From assembly GCF_013385635.1 (NCBI RefSeq), contig NZ_JACAPR010000001.1, positions 62,001 through 126,000 on the forward strand: 64,000 nucleotides of DNA, in the 5' to 3' direction. Below, one piece after another: positions 30,259 to 39,736 of the stretch. The stretch comes from Pseudomonas gingeri. Its GTDB lineage: Bacteria > Pseudomonadota > Gammaproteobacteria > Pseudomonadales > Pseudomonadaceae. The position numbers and the translations under genes are program-made. The notes beneath the pieces are model-generated. The model was not told the origin of the DNA. It worked only from the letters and a program-made list of their open reading frames with translations, and did not search any database. Every line of letters starts with the position of its first letter. The first letter of the stretch is position 1.

Positions 30259-31518
30259 ATGAATCTGACTGAACTCAAGCAAAAGCCGATTACCGAACTG
30301 CTCGAATTGGCCGAACAGATGGGCATAGAAAATATGGCCCGTTCGCGCAAGCAGGATGTGATTTTCTCCCTGCTGAAAAAGCACGCGAAAAGCGGCGAGG
30401 AAATCTCCGGTGATGGCGTGCTGGAGATCCTCCAGGACGGCTTCGGCTTCCTCCGTTCTTCCGACGCATCCTACCTGGCCGGCCCGGACGACATCTACGT
30501 CTCGCCAAGCCAGATCCGTCGCTTCAACTTGCGCACCGGTGACACCATCGTCGGCAAGATCCGCCCTCCGAAGGAAGGCGAGCGTTATTTCGCCCTGCTC
30601 AAGGTCGACACGATCAACTACGATCGTCCGGAAAACGCGAAGAACAAGATTCTCTTCGAGAACCTGACCCCGCTGTTCCCGACCGTGCGCATGAAGATGG
30701 AAGCCGGCAACGGTTCCACCGAAGACCTGACCGGTCGCGTGATCGACCTTTGCGCACCGATCGGCAAGGGCCAGCGTGGCCTGATCGTGGCGCCGCCGAA
30801 AGCGGGCAAGACGATCATGCTGCAGAATATCGCGGCGAACATCACCCGCAACAACCCGGAAGTGCATCTGATCGTACTGCTGATCGACGAGCGTCCGGAA
30901 GAAGTGACCGAAATGCAGCGCACCGTGCGTGGCGAAGTGGTTGCCTCGACGTTCGACGAGCCGCCAACCCGCCACGTACAGGTTGCCGAAATGGTGATCG
31001 AGAAGGCCAAGCGCCTGGTTGAGCACAAGAAGGACGTGGTGATCCTGCTCGACTCCATCACCCGTCTGGCCCGTGCCTACAACACCGTGATCCCGAGCTC
31101 CGGCAAGGTCCTGACCGGCGGTGTCGATGCCCACGCCCTGGAGAAACCGAAGCGTTTCTTCGGTGCCGCGCGGAACATCGAGGAAGGCGGTTCGTTGACC
31201 ATTATCGCCACCGCGCTGGTTGAAACCGGCTCGAAGATGGATGAAGTGATCTACGAGGAGTTCAAGGGTACCGGCAACATGGAACTGCCCCTGGACCGCA
31301 AGATCGCTGAAAAGCGCGTCTTCCCGGCGATCAACATCAACCGTTCCGGCACTCGCCGTGAAGAGTTGCTGACGGCCGACGACGAGCTGCAGCGCATGTG
31401 GATCCTGCGCAAGCTGCTGCATCCGATGGATGAAGTGGCGGCCATCGAGTTCCTGGTCGACAAGCTGAAGCAGACCAAGACCAACGATGAGTTCTTCCTG
31501 TCGATGAAGCGCAAGTAA
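30259..31518 (+). CDS. rho: Transcription termination factor Rho
   Basis: The 419-residue hexameric RNA helicase has the N-terminal helical Rho_N domain ([19 protein letters not shown]), the cold-shock-like RNA-binding domain ([22 protein letters not shown]) and the RecA-type ATPase domain with Walker A APPKAGKT and the Q- and R-loops. It matches the usual 419 residues. The leader of about 180 bp is C-rich and a hairpin terminator follows at 31539. It ends Rho-dependent transcripts and silences untranslated mRNA. Confidence 0.98.
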   Translation: MNLTELKQKPITELLELAEQMGIENMARSRKQDVIFSLLKKHAKSGEEISGDGVLEILQDGFGFLRSSDASYLAGPDDIYVSPSQIRRFNLRTGDTIVGKIRPPKEGERYFALLKVDTINYDRPENAKNKILFENLTPLFPTVRMKMEAGNGSTEDLTGRVIDLCAPIGKGQRGLIVAPPKAGKTIMLQNIAANITRNNPEVHLIVLLIDERPEEVTEMQRTVRGEVVASTFDEPPTRHVQVAEMVIEKAKRLVEHKKDVVILLDSITRLARAYNTVIPSSGKVLTGGVDAHALEKPKRFFGAARNIEEGGSLTIIATALVETGSKMDEVIYEEFKGTGNMELPLDRKIAEKRVFPAININRSGTRREELLTADDELQRMWILRKLLHPMDEVAAIEFLVDKLKQTKTNDEFFLSMKRK

Positions 31519-31538
31519 GACTGCGTTTCAGATCAGAG

Positions 31539-31567
31539 AAAGCGCCCCGACGGGGCGCTTTTTTTTG
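31539..31567 (+). terminator. Rho-independent terminator of rho
   Basis: AAAGCGCCCC-GA-CGGGGCGCTTTTTTTT: a perfect GC stem and a run of eight or more T follow the rho stop by about 20 bp. Confidence 0.94.
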
Positions 31568-31736
31568 AGGGCGCGTCCGGCATGGGCGCAATCTTGTAGA
31601 TGAAAGTCTCGCCACAGGCTGACAATAACGAGCGCCAGGACAGCAAAAGCGGTTTGTGATCGGCGAGTGCAGGATTCGAAAACTCGACTACGCTGGGCGT
31701 CACCGTATTTTCTATCTGAATGGGTCTCTTGGGTTG

Positions 31737-33716
31737 ATGAGCTCTCTTGCCTATCGAAAGGATATCGACGGCTTGCGTGCTGTAGCAGTAATCGCAGTTG
31801 TGCTGTTTCATTTTGATGTCCCAGGGTTCACCGGCGGTTTTGTCGGTGTCGATGTGTTTTTCGTGATCTCCGGCTACCTCATTGCCTCGATCATCTGGCG
31901 CGAGCGCCTGGGTGGACGTTTCAGCCTTGCCGAATTCTGGGCCCGGCGTGCCCGGCGAATCTTGCCAGCATTGTTCGTCATGATTCTGGCGACCCTGGTG
32001 GCGGGGTGGTTTCTGCTGACCCCCAGGGACTACGACGAGCTGGGGCGTTCAATTCATTACCAGGTGGTTTTCACTTCCAACCTGCTGTTCGCGCGCCAGG
32101 ATGGCTATTTCGAGACGTCGTCTGATCTCACCCCCCTGCTGCATACTTGGTCGTTATCGATCGAAGAGCAGTTCTACGTTATTTTCCCGCTCCTGCTGAT
32201 GCTGCTGTCGAGTCGGTTGAAGCATTGGCGCACGGCCTTGTTCCTGTTGCTGCTGATGTCTTTTGCCATGAGTCAGTGGGCGGTGATTCATGCTCCGCAA
32301 AAAGCCTTCTACCTGTTACCCATGCGCGCCTGGGAGTTGCTGGCGGGTGTGATGCTGGCGGTCATGCCTGCCGGGCAACCGACCAGCCCGATAAAGGCAC
32401 AGGCGGTCAGCTTGCTGAGCCTGGGGCTGATCCTGTTGGCGGTGTGTGGTTATGATTCGAGCACCCCCTTCCCCGGGGTTGCTGCCTTGTTACCTGTAGT
32501 GGGCGTGATTGGCCTGATCTGGGCCAACGGCCAGCAGGCAACCCTTGCGGGCCAGGTGCTGAGCAATCGCTGGCTGGTGGGCGTCGGGTTGATTTCCTAC
32601 TCCTGGTACCTGTGGCATTGGCCGGTGCTGGTATTTGGCAAGTACGCCAGTGTCTACGGCCTGGACGCCTGGGAGCTTGCCGGCTTGTTCATCTTGAGTC
32701 TGGTGCTGAGTTATGGATCGTGGCGGTTTGTCGAGATGCCGTTTCGTGAGCGACGGTTGCTGGCCGCGCGTCGGCAGATTCTTGTTGCGGCGGGTATGGC
32801 CATCATCGGCTTGGGCCTGGTGGGAAAAAGCCTGGGTTGGGCGCAAGGCATTCCTTGGCGGCTGTCACCTCAGGCGCTGCAATATGCTGAGGCGCGCACC
32901 TGGCGTCCTGAGCTGATGAGCTGTCTCTCGGATGACAAGAAAAGCGATCGCCAGTTCTGTCACTTTGGTCCACGACCTCAGGCTGCGCGTGCACTGGTCT
33001 GGGGGGACAGCCATGCCGCGGCCTTGATTCCCGCCCTTGAAGATGAGGCTCGCAAGCACGGCGTCAATATTACCCTCGCCGCCTATTCCGGGTGCCTGCC
33101 TTTCAACAGGAACGAAAACACCCCGGGTTGTGTGCGTTTCAATCAGCGTGTAGTCCAGGCGCTGGATCAGGAAAAGTACAGCGACGTGGTGTTGGCCGGG
33201 CGTTGGAGCCTGTACGTCTATGGGCAACGTTCGGGTGATACCGGGGCTGCCCTGATGGACCCGGCAACCGGAAAATACGACCGCGCTATCGCCGAGCGGC
33301 GTTTCGCCGAAGGCATGGGGTCCCTGGTGCGGCAGCTACGCACCACGGGTCATAGGGTCTGGTTGGTCAAGGAGGTCCCCCTGCAGGACTTCAGCGTGCC
33401 TTATCGTCTCAGTCGCCTGGCGATGGTGGGGTTGCCTATCAAAGGGGAAGGCATACCTCTGACGGAGCATCTCAAGCGCCAGGCCTATATCGATGCGTTG
33501 TTCGTACGGCTGGCTGATGTCGATCCTGACGTGAGATTGCTGGATCCTGCTCCGCAGTTGTGTGACGCAATCGGTGGGTGTCGTGTCGAGCTTGGTGGCC
33601 GTTCGTTGTACTCCGATGATAACCATCTCTCCGACGTGGGATCGCGGTATGTCGAGGCGTTCCTTGAGCCCTTGTTCACCACCTTGCGCAATCAAACCGT
33701 GACGGGACGTCTTTAG
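31737..33716 (+). CDS. AcylT3-SGNH O-acyltransferase (OafA-like O-antigen acetylase)
   Basis: The 659-residue protein fuses a membrane acyltransferase-3 domain (about 1-370, some ten to eleven spans; RKDIDGLRAVAVIAVVLFHF and GFVGVDVFFVISGYLI motifs) to a periplasmic SGNH hydrolase-like domain (about 420-650; catalytic serine in VWGDSHAA and the DDNHLSD Asp-His pair). Such proteins O-acetylate lipopolysaccharide, capsule or peptidoglycan sugars. The codon use has visibly more A/T third positions than rho or ubiD. P. aeruginosa has a putative O-antigen acetylase at the same place. The start at 31737 is chosen because the conserved N-terminus begins there. Confidence 0.88.
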   Translation: MSSLAYRKDIDGLRAVAVIAVVLFHFDVPGFTGGFVGVDVFFVISGYLIASIIWRERLGGRFSLAEFWARRARRILPALFVMILATLVAGWFLLTPRDYDELGRSIHYQVVFTSNLLFARQDGYFETSSDLTPLLHTWSLSIEEQFYVIFPLLLMLLSSRLKHWRTALFLLLLMSFAMSQWAVIHAPQKAFYLLPMRAWELLAGVMLAVMPAGQPTSPIKAQAVSLLSLGLILLAVCGYDSSTPFPGVAALLPVVGVIGLIWANGQQATLAGQVLSNRWLVGVGLISYSWYLWHWPVLVFGKYASVYGLDAWELAGLFILSLVLSYGSWRFVEMPFRERRLLAARRQILVAAGMAIIGLGLVGKSLGWAQGIPWRLSPQALQYAEARTWRPELMSCLSDDKKSDRQFCHFGPRPQAARALVWGDSHAAALIPALEDEARKHGVNITLAAYSGCLPFNRNENTPGCVRFNQRVVQALDQEKYSDVVLAGRWSLYVYGQRSGDTGAALMDPATGKYDRAIAERRFAEGMGSLVRQLRTTGHRVWLVKEVPLQDFSVPYRLSRLAMVGLPIKGEGIPLTEHLKRQAYIDALFVRLADVDPDVRLLDPAPQLCDAIGGCRVELGGRSLYSDDNHLSDVGSRYVEAFLEPLFTTLRNQTVTGRL

Positions 33717-33805
33717 CGCGCAATGGTTGGCAAGGGCGTGCAATAAGCTGCCAGCGGTCGTAAGAGCAGGTAGGATGTACGCCTATTTTACGGGTGGCAT
33801 GGTTA

Positions 33806-35272
33806 ATGAAATTCAAGGATCTTCGGGATTTCGTGCAGCAACTTGAGCAGCGCGGAGAGTTGAAACGTATCCAGGTGCCGGTTTCACCAGTCCTGGAGAT
33901 GACTGAAATTTGTGACCGTACCCTGCGTAAGAAGGGCCCGGCCCTGTTGTTCGAAAAGCCCACCGGCTTCGATATCCCCGTGCTCGGCAACCTGTTCGGC
34001 ACGCCGGAGCGTGTGGCGCTGGGCATGGGCGCCGAGGCGGTCAGCGAGCTGCGGGAAATCGGCAAGCTGCTGGCTTTTCTCAAGGAACCCGAGCCGCCGA
34101 AGGGGTTGAAGGATGCCTGGTCCAAGCTGCCGATCTTTCGCAAGATCATCGCCATGGCGCCCAAGGTGGTCAAGGACGCGGTCTGCCAGGAAGTGGTCAT
34201 CGAAGGCGATGATGTCGACCTGGGCATGTTGCCGGTCCAGCATTGCTGGCCGGGCGACGTCGCGCCGCTGATCACCTGGGGCCTGACGGTCACCAAGGGG
34301 CCGAACAAGGATCGCCAGAACCTCGGTATCTACCGCCAGCAGGTGATCGCCCGCAACAAGGTGATCATGCGCTGGCTCAGCCACCGTGGCGGCGCGCTGG
34401 ATTACCGCGAGTGGTGCGAAAAGCACCCGGGCCAGCCGTTCCCGGTGTCCGTGGCCCTGGGCGCGGACCCGGCGACCATCCTCGGCGCGGTCACGCCGGT
34501 GCCGGACAGCCTTTCCGAGTACGCCTTTGCCGGCCTGCTGCGAGGCAATCGTACCGAGCTGGTGAAATGCCGTGGCAATGACCTGCAGGTCCCGGCTACC
34601 GCGGAGATCATCCTCGAAGGCGTGATCCATCCGGGCGAAATGGCCCCGGAAGGCCCGTATGGCGACCACACCGGCTACTACAACGAAGTCGACAGCTTCC
34701 CGGTGTTCACCGTCGAGCGTATCACCCACCGGATCAAGCCGATCTACCACAGCACCTACACCGGGCGACCACCGGATGAGCCGGCGATCCTCGGCGTGGC
34801 GCTGAACGAGGTGTTCGTACCGATCCTGCAGAAGCAGTTCCCGGAAATCACCGACTTCTACCTGCCACCCGAAGGCTGCTCGTACCGCATGGCCGTCGTG
34901 ACCATGAAGAAGTCGTATCCGGGCCATGCCAAGCGCGTGATGCTGGGTGTCTGGTCGTTTTTGCGACAGTTCATGTACACCAAGTTCGTTATCGTCACCG
35001 ACGACGATATCAATGCCCGGGACTGGAACGATGTGATCTGGGCCATTACCACGCGCATGGACCCCAAGCGCGACACGGTGATGATCGACAACACACCGAT
35101 CGACTACCTCGACTTCGCCTCGCCGGTGTCCGGCCTGGGGTCGAAGATGGGACTGGATGCCACCCACAAGTGGCCCGGCGAAACCACGCGTGAGTGGGGC
35201 CGGGTGATCGTCAAGGATGAGGCCGTGACCCGGCGGATCGATGCCATCTGGAATCAGTTAGGAATAGATTGA
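33806..35272 (+). CDS. ubiD: 4-hydroxy-3-polyprenylbenzoate decarboxylase
   Basis: The 488-residue enzyme decarboxylates the ubiquinone precursor with prenylated FMN supplied by UbiX. Family landmarks are [19 protein letters not shown] at the N-terminus, [11 protein letters not shown], the catalytic region [12 protein letters not shown] with its glutamate and arginine partners, and the closing [12 protein letters not shown]. The start at 33806 gives the usual length; the GTG at 33794 adds four residues. The stop overlaps the next gene (TGATG), so the reductase is co-transcribed. Confidence 0.95.
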   Translation: MKFKDLRDFVQQLEQRGELKRIQVPVSPVLEMTEICDRTLRKKGPALLFEKPTGFDIPVLGNLFGTPERVALGMGAEAVSELREIGKLLAFLKEPEPPKGLKDAWSKLPIFRKIIAMAPKVVKDAVCQEVVIEGDDVDLGMLPVQHCWPGDVAPLITWGLTVTKGPNKDRQNLGIYRQQVIARNKVIMRWLSHRGGALDYREWCEKHPGQPFPVSVALGADPATILGAVTPVPDSLSEYAFAGLLRGNRTELVKCRGNDLQVPATAEIILEGVIHPGEMAPEGPYGDHTGYYNEVDSFPVFTVERITHRIKPIYHSTYTGRPPDEPAILGVALNEVFVPILQKQFPEITDFYLPPEGCSYRMAVVTMKKSYPGHAKRVMLGVWSFLRQFMYTKFVIVTDDDINARDWNDVIWAITTRMDPKRDTVMIDNTPIDYLDFASPVSGLGSKMGLDATHKWPGETTREWGRVIVKDEAVTRRIDAIWNQLGID

Positions 35273-36240
35273 TGCGTGTGACCTTGCAGCCCTCCGGAGC
35301 CGTGCTCGAGATACGGCCCGGCGAGCGGATTCTCGATGGTGCCCGGCGACTGGGCTATGACTGCCCGCAGAGCTGTCGCAATGGCAACTGCCATGTCTGC
35401 GCGGCATTGTTGGTGGAAGGGCGCGTCGAGCAGGCGGGCGATGTGCGTGACCATGGCGAGTTCTACACTTGTATTGCCGAGCCCCTGGAAGATTGCGTGG
35501 TGCTCTGGGATGGTGTTCTCGCCCTGGGAGAGCTGCCGGTGCGTAGCCTTGCGTGTCAGTTGACCGAATGCGCGGAAATCGGTGGCGATGTCTGGCGGGT
35601 GCGCCTGCGGGCCCCGGCGGGCAAGCCGCCGCGTTATCACGCCGGGCAGTACCTGATGATCGAGCGCGACAGCGGCGAGAAATCGGCGTTTTCCCTGGCC
35701 TCGGCGCCCCACGCCGGGCGTGACCTGGAACTGCATGTACTGGTGCGCGAAGTCAGTGCGCAGAACCTGATCGAGCAGTTGCAGCGCAACCGGATGGCAC
35801 GGGTCGAGCTGCCGTTCGGTGATACCCACCTGGCGGAACTGCCGGACGGCCCGCTGGTGCTGATCGCCGCGGGCACCGGCATGGCGCAGATGCACAGCCT
35901 GATCGAGCATTGCCGCTCCACCGGCTTCGCGCATCCGGTGCACCTGTACTGGGGCGTGCGCCGGCCCGAGGACTTCTACGAGCTGGAACACTGGGAAGAG
36001 TGGAAGACGCTGCCCAACCTGTTCCTGCACAAGGTGGTCAGCGACCTGTGCGGCTGGGAAGGTCGTTGCGGCATGCTGCATGAGGCGGTCTGCGAGGACA
36101 TCGCCGACTTGTCGAGCGTGCGGGTCTATGCCAGCGGCTCTCCTGCGATGATCTACGCGACGCTGGACGCGCTGGTGAATGCCGGAATGGATGCCCACCA
36201 GATGCGTGCCGACGTCTTCGCCTACGCGCCGAGGCCATAG
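35272..36240 (+). CDS. 2Fe-2S ferredoxin / FAD-NAD reductase (CDP-6-deoxy-3,4-glucoseen reductase-like)
   Basis: The 322-residue protein has a plant-type 2Fe-2S domain (about 1-90; CPQSCRNGNCHVC and the fourth Cys in YTCIAEPL), an FAD-binding barrel (about 100-200; RYHAGQYLMIE, FSLASAP) and an NAD domain (about 205-320; VLIAAGTGMAQM). It is annotated in pseudomonads after AscD, but no CDP-deoxysugar genes are near. Coupling to ubiD by overlapping codons suggests a role in flavin or ubiquinone chemistry, for example as a general FMN reductase; this is inference. Confidence 0.86.
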   Translation: MRVTLQPSGAVLEIRPGERILDGARRLGYDCPQSCRNGNCHVCAALLVEGRVEQAGDVRDHGEFYTCIAEPLEDCVVLWDGVLALGELPVRSLACQLTECAEIGGDVWRVRLRAPAGKPPRYHAGQYLMIERDSGEKSAFSLASAPHAGRDLELHVLVREVSAQNLIEQLQRNRMARVELPFGDTHLAELPDGPLVLIAAGTGMAQMHSLIEHCRSTGFAHPVHLYWGVRRPEDFYELEHWEEWKTLPNLFLHKVVSDLCGWEGRCGMLHEAVCEDIADLSSVRVYASGSPAMIYATLDALVNAGMDAHQMRADVFAYAPRP

Positions 36241-36270
36241 CGCCAGGCGCCTGGTTTTCTGTGCTTGTTC

Positions 36271-36493
36271 CATCGCGTTCGCGGGCAAGTCCTGCTCCTA
36301 TGGGGGATGGGGCCACAACAATCATAGCTGTTGCACCGGCGAACTGTAGGAGCCGGCTTGCCGGCGATGGCGTCCGTTCAGGCGATGCATGGCTCATGGG
36401 CCACATCGCTGGCAAGCCAGCTCCTACAGTTCGGTGTCGATTAGAGATTTTGTGGTCGACGCAAACCTGTAGGCGTGGGGCTTGCCCGCGAAT
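36271..36493. repeat. Cluster of four REP elements in alternating orientation
   Basis: Reverse 36271-36300 (degenerate), forward 36346-36369, reverse 36404-36428 and forward 36469-36493 (degenerate) fill the 279-bp space between the reductase and the convergent beta-barrel gene. Alternating inverted pairs of this kind are BIME arrays; the arms would form long mRNA 3' hairpins. Confidence 0.8.
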
Positions 36494-36519
36494 AGGTCCT
36501 CAAGATCACTACAGACTCT

Positions 36520-37002
36520 TCAGAACCGCACCCCCGTGGTAATCATCGCCGCATTGAAACCCAGAAATACCAGTTCGGTCGCCAGCGGCCCGTAATGGGC
36601 GCCGACCGACGGAATGATCACGGGCGCCACGCCCAGGCGATTCAACGGGATCTTGTCGCGGTACTCACCGCGATATCCCTGTAGCAACCCTCCCGTCACC
36701 TTCGCATACAGCGGATACCGCGAGCTGTCGAAACGCTGGCCGACGTAGCCGTAGTACGACCGCTGGCTGAACGAGTTGCGAAAGGTCGCCGCGCCATACA
36801 CCCATCCGGACGCTTCATGGCGCTCCAGGCCGATCAGGTCCTGGCGATTGTTATGCTCGGGGTCCGGCGAGTAGTGCCGGGTGTACAGGCTGGTCTGGGC
36901 ATACCAGAAGCCTTTTTCCTGCGCTGCTTCCTGTGCGGCCTGTGCCAGGCCGGTCGATCCCAGCAGCAGGACGAGAACCTTGAGGGTGGTCGATGTGTTC
37001 AT
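36520..37002 (-). CDS. Small predicted outer-membrane beta-barrel protein
   Basis: The 160-residue protein has a signal peptide (about 1-22, STGLAQAAQEA) and a body with alternating hydrophobic strands, ending in a C-terminal phenylalanine preceded by VRF (...AAMITTGVRF), the outer-membrane insertion signature. A conserved-looking block is QTSLYTRHYSPDPEHNNRQD, followed by FRNSFSQRSYYGYVG. Similar Pseudomonas proteins are sometimes annotated sn-glycerol-3-phosphate transporter, which the sequence does not support. The size resembles PagP-like barrels, but no PagP motif was seen. Function unknown. It is divergent from the TonB receptor gene. Confidence 0.72.
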   Translation of the reverse strand: MNTSTTLKVLVLLLGSTGLAQAAQEAAQEKGFWYAQTSLYTRHYSPDPEHNNRQDLIGLERHEASGWVYGAATFRNSFSQRSYYGYVGQRFDSSRYPLYAKVTGGLLQGYRGEYRDKIPLNRLGVAPVIIPSVGAHYGPLATELVFLGFNAAMITTGVRF

Positions 37003-37306
37003 GAGGGTTGGCCTTTCGTGGTGCACGGCGATTGAAGAGGTGGCCGTTATACGAAGCCGGACAAGGGGTTGTCAGACCCAGGAGTCTGAAAAGGTTGTAG
37101 GGATTTTTACTGATAGCGTGTTTAGCTTATATATATTCGATTCCGATATTTAATTTCTTTTTTACATATCATTAAGCTATATGTCATCGGACTACCGGCT
37201 GTGTATCTGCCAATCATCAACACAATGACCGACACCGTTCGCCACACGGACCGATCGTGCGAACTCGGGGCAAGACGCCTCGACTTTGGATTCCAAGGGG
37301 AGCGGT
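37003..37306. other. 304-bp divergent intergenic region between barrel gene and TonB receptor
   Basis: The right half is strongly AT-rich for this genome. It contains an imperfect 19-bp palindrome, CATATCATTAAGCTATATG at 37165-37183 (10 of 19 to the E. coli Fur consensus), and TTAGCTTATATATA at 37121-37134 as a partial inverted match to it. The site may carry the receptor promoter and a repressor. No coding sequence was seen. Confidence 0.3.
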
Positions 37307-39709
37307 ATGGGGAGCAACACGCAACACCGGCTGTACTCGGCGATTTTGTCGGCACATTTGCTGACCGCCGCAGGCGCAATAATCTTCAGCCCGGCGGCTG
37401 TCGCCGAAGCGGACAACACCACGGCCGACGCGCCGAAACTCGACACTGTGATTGTCACCGGCACCCGCGCCCAGGAGCGTACGGCCAGCGCCTCGCTGTC
37501 GCCGATCGATGTGATCAGCGGCGACAGCCTGCGCAGCAGCGGTTCGGATGAACTGGGCACGGTGCTGGCACGGCTGATTCCATCGATCAACTTTCCTCGC
37601 CCGAGCCTGGTGGACGGCGCCGAGCTGGTGCGTCCGGCGCAGCTGCGCGGGCTGTCGCCGGACCAGGTGCTGGTGCTGGTGAACGGCAAGCGGCGCCATA
37701 CCAGCGCCTTCGTCAACCTGGGCGGCGCGGTGGGCCGGGGTTCGGCCCCGGCGGACCTGAATGCGATCCCGCTGTCGGCGGTCGACCATATCGAGGTGCT
37801 GCGTGACGGTGCGTCCGCCCGCTATGGTTCCGACGCCATTGCCGGGGTGATCAACGTGATCCTCAAGAGCAGCGACCACGGCGGCTCGATCTCCAGCAAG
37901 TTCGGCGAATACAAGAAGGGCGACGGCATCCAGCGCCAGATCGGCGGCAACAGCGGCTTTGCCCTGGGTGACAACGGCTTCTTCAACCTCTCCGGCGAAG
38001 GTGCCGACAACGACTACACCAATCGCGCCGGCAAGGATTACCGTCCGGCCAGCGTCGGCTCGACAACCTACGGCCAGCAGGTATTCCGCCAGGGCGAGCC
38101 GTCGACCAACGAAGGCAAGCTGCAGTTCAACTCTGCCTACAGCTTCAATGACGCCGCCGAACTCTACAGCTTTGGCGGCTACAGCAAGCGCCGGGGCGAA
38201 ACCGCGGCGTTCTACCGGGCCAGCAATGCCCCGAACAACAATCCGGCGATTTTCCCCAATGGCTACCTGCCGCTGATTCGCGGCAATCTCGAGGACACCT
38301 CGCTGGTGGTCGGCCTGCGCGGCCTGCTGGCGGACGACTGGCACTATGACCTGTCGGCCAACTACGGCAAGAACCAGTACGAGTTGAGCACCGAGACCAT
38401 CAACACCTCGCTGGGCCTGAACAGCCCGCGCAAGTTCGACAACGGCACCCTGAGCAACGACCAGCGCCAGTTGAACTTCGACCTGTCGCGGGAATTCAAT
38501 CCCGGCTGGCTGCCGTATCCGGTATCGGTGGCGGTGGGCGCCGAGTACTTGCGCCAGGGCTACCAGATCAGCGCCGGCCAGCCGGAATCCTATTACCAGA
38601 GCGGCAGCTCCGGCCTTGGCGGTTTTCGCGCGGCCGACGCCGGCAGCTATTCGCGGCACAACTTCGCCCAGTACCTGGACCTGGAAACCAACTTCACCGA
38701 GAAACTCAGCGCTTCGGCGGCGGTGCGGCATGAGGACTACAGCGACTTCGGTTCGAACGTCAGCGGTTCGTTGTCGGCGCGCTACGACTTCACCCCTAGG
38801 GTGGCCGTTCGCGGCAGTATTTCCAACGGTTTCCGCGCGCCGTCCCTGGCCCAGCAGAACTTTACCTACACCTCGTCGCAGTTGATCGGCCCGACCATCC
38901 AGGAAGCCGGCACCTTCGCGGCCAACAGCCAGGTGGCGCGCCTGCTCGGGGCAGAAGACCTGAAGGCGGAGAAATCGCGCAACTACAGCCTCGGCCTGGT
39001 GCTGGAGCCGACGGACAACCTGACGGTCACCGCCGATGTCTACCGGATCGACATCCGCGACCGCATCAGCCTGTCATCCAACCTGGTGCTGAACAACGCG
39101 GCGATCAACTACCTGCAGGCCAACGGTGTGGGCAATATCAACTACACCACCGCCCGTTACTTCACCAACGCCACCAATACCAGCACCAATGGCATCGACC
39201 TGGTCGCCAACTATCGCTACCAGCTGGATAACGGCGTGCGCTGGAACAGCACCCTGGGCTACAACTACAACCACACCAAGGTCACCGATGTGAAGGACAA
39301 CCCGGCGATCCTCAACCAGCTGGGGGTCAACCTGGTGCGGGTGGACCGTCGGGAAAAGCTCGGCCTGCTGGGTGATACCACGCCACAGCACAAGCTGACC
39401 CTGGGGAACGACCTGAGCTTCGGCAACTGGGTGCTGCACAGCAATCTGGTGCGTTACGGCGAATTCACCAGCTACCAGGCCGATGCGATCAACGACCAGA
39501 CCTTCAAGGCGGCCTGGCTGTTGGACCTGGCCGCGGACTACAAGCTCAAGCAGTGGACCTTCACCCTGGGCGGCGACAACGTCACTGACAAATACCCGGA
39601 AAAACTCAGCGCCTACGCCAACAGCGGCGGCAACCTGGCCTATAGCACTTATTCGCCGTACGGTTACAGCGGCGCGTTTTATTACGGTAAAGTGACTTAC
39701 AACTGGTAA
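37307..39709 (+). CDS. TonB-dependent outer-membrane receptor
   Basis: The 800-residue protein has a signal peptide (about 1-34), a TonB box (TVIVTG), a plug domain (about 50-190; LRGLSPDQVLVLVNGKRRH, SAVDHIEVLRDGASARYGSDAIAGVINVI) and a 22-strand barrel ending in aromatic KVTYNW. No secretin/TonB short N-terminal domain is present, so it is not a transcriptional transducer. The start at 37307 (ATG, AAGGGGAG at 37294-37301) is preferred to the TTG at 37286. It precedes chaC by 27 bp, suggesting co-transcription. The substrate is not recognisable; a siderophore or another metal complex is the family default. Confidence 0.88.
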   Translation: MGSNTQHRLYSAILSAHLLTAAGAIIFSPAAVAEADNTTADAPKLDTVIVTGTRAQERTASASLSPIDVISGDSLRSSGSDELGTVLARLIPSINFPRPSLVDGAELVRPAQLRGLSPDQVLVLVNGKRRHTSAFVNLGGAVGRGSAPADLNAIPLSAVDHIEVLRDGASARYGSDAIAGVINVILKSSDHGGSISSKFGEYKKGDGIQRQIGGNSGFALGDNGFFNLSGEGADNDYTNRAGKDYRPASVGSTTYGQQVFRQGEPSTNEGKLQFNSAYSFNDAAELYSFGGYSKRRGETAAFYRASNAPNNNPAIFPNGYLPLIRGNLEDTSLVVGLRGLLADDWHYDLSANYGKNQYELSTETINTSLGLNSPRKFDNGTLSNDQRQLNFDLSREFNPGWLPYPVSVAVGAEYLRQGYQISAGQPESYYQSGSSGLGGFRAADAGSYSRHNFAQYLDLETNFTEKLSASAAVRHEDYSDFGSNVSGSLSARYDFTPRVAVRGSISNGFRAPSLAQQNFTYTSSQLIGPTIQEAGTFAANSQVARLLGAEDLKAEKSRNYSLGLVLEPTDNLTVTADVYRIDIRDRISLSSNLVLNNAAINYLQANGVGNINYTTARYFTNATNTSTNGIDLVANYRYQLDNGVRWNSTLGYNYNHTKVTDVKDNPAILNQLGVNLVRVDRREKLGLLGDTTPQHKLTLGNDLSFGNWVLHSNLVRYGEFTSYQADAINDQTFKAAWLLDLAADYKLKQWTFTLGGDNVTDKYPEKLSAYANSGGNLAYSTYSPYGYSGAFYYGKVTYNW

Positions 39710-39736
39710 CTATTCAGGAGTTCCGCGCGATTCGTC

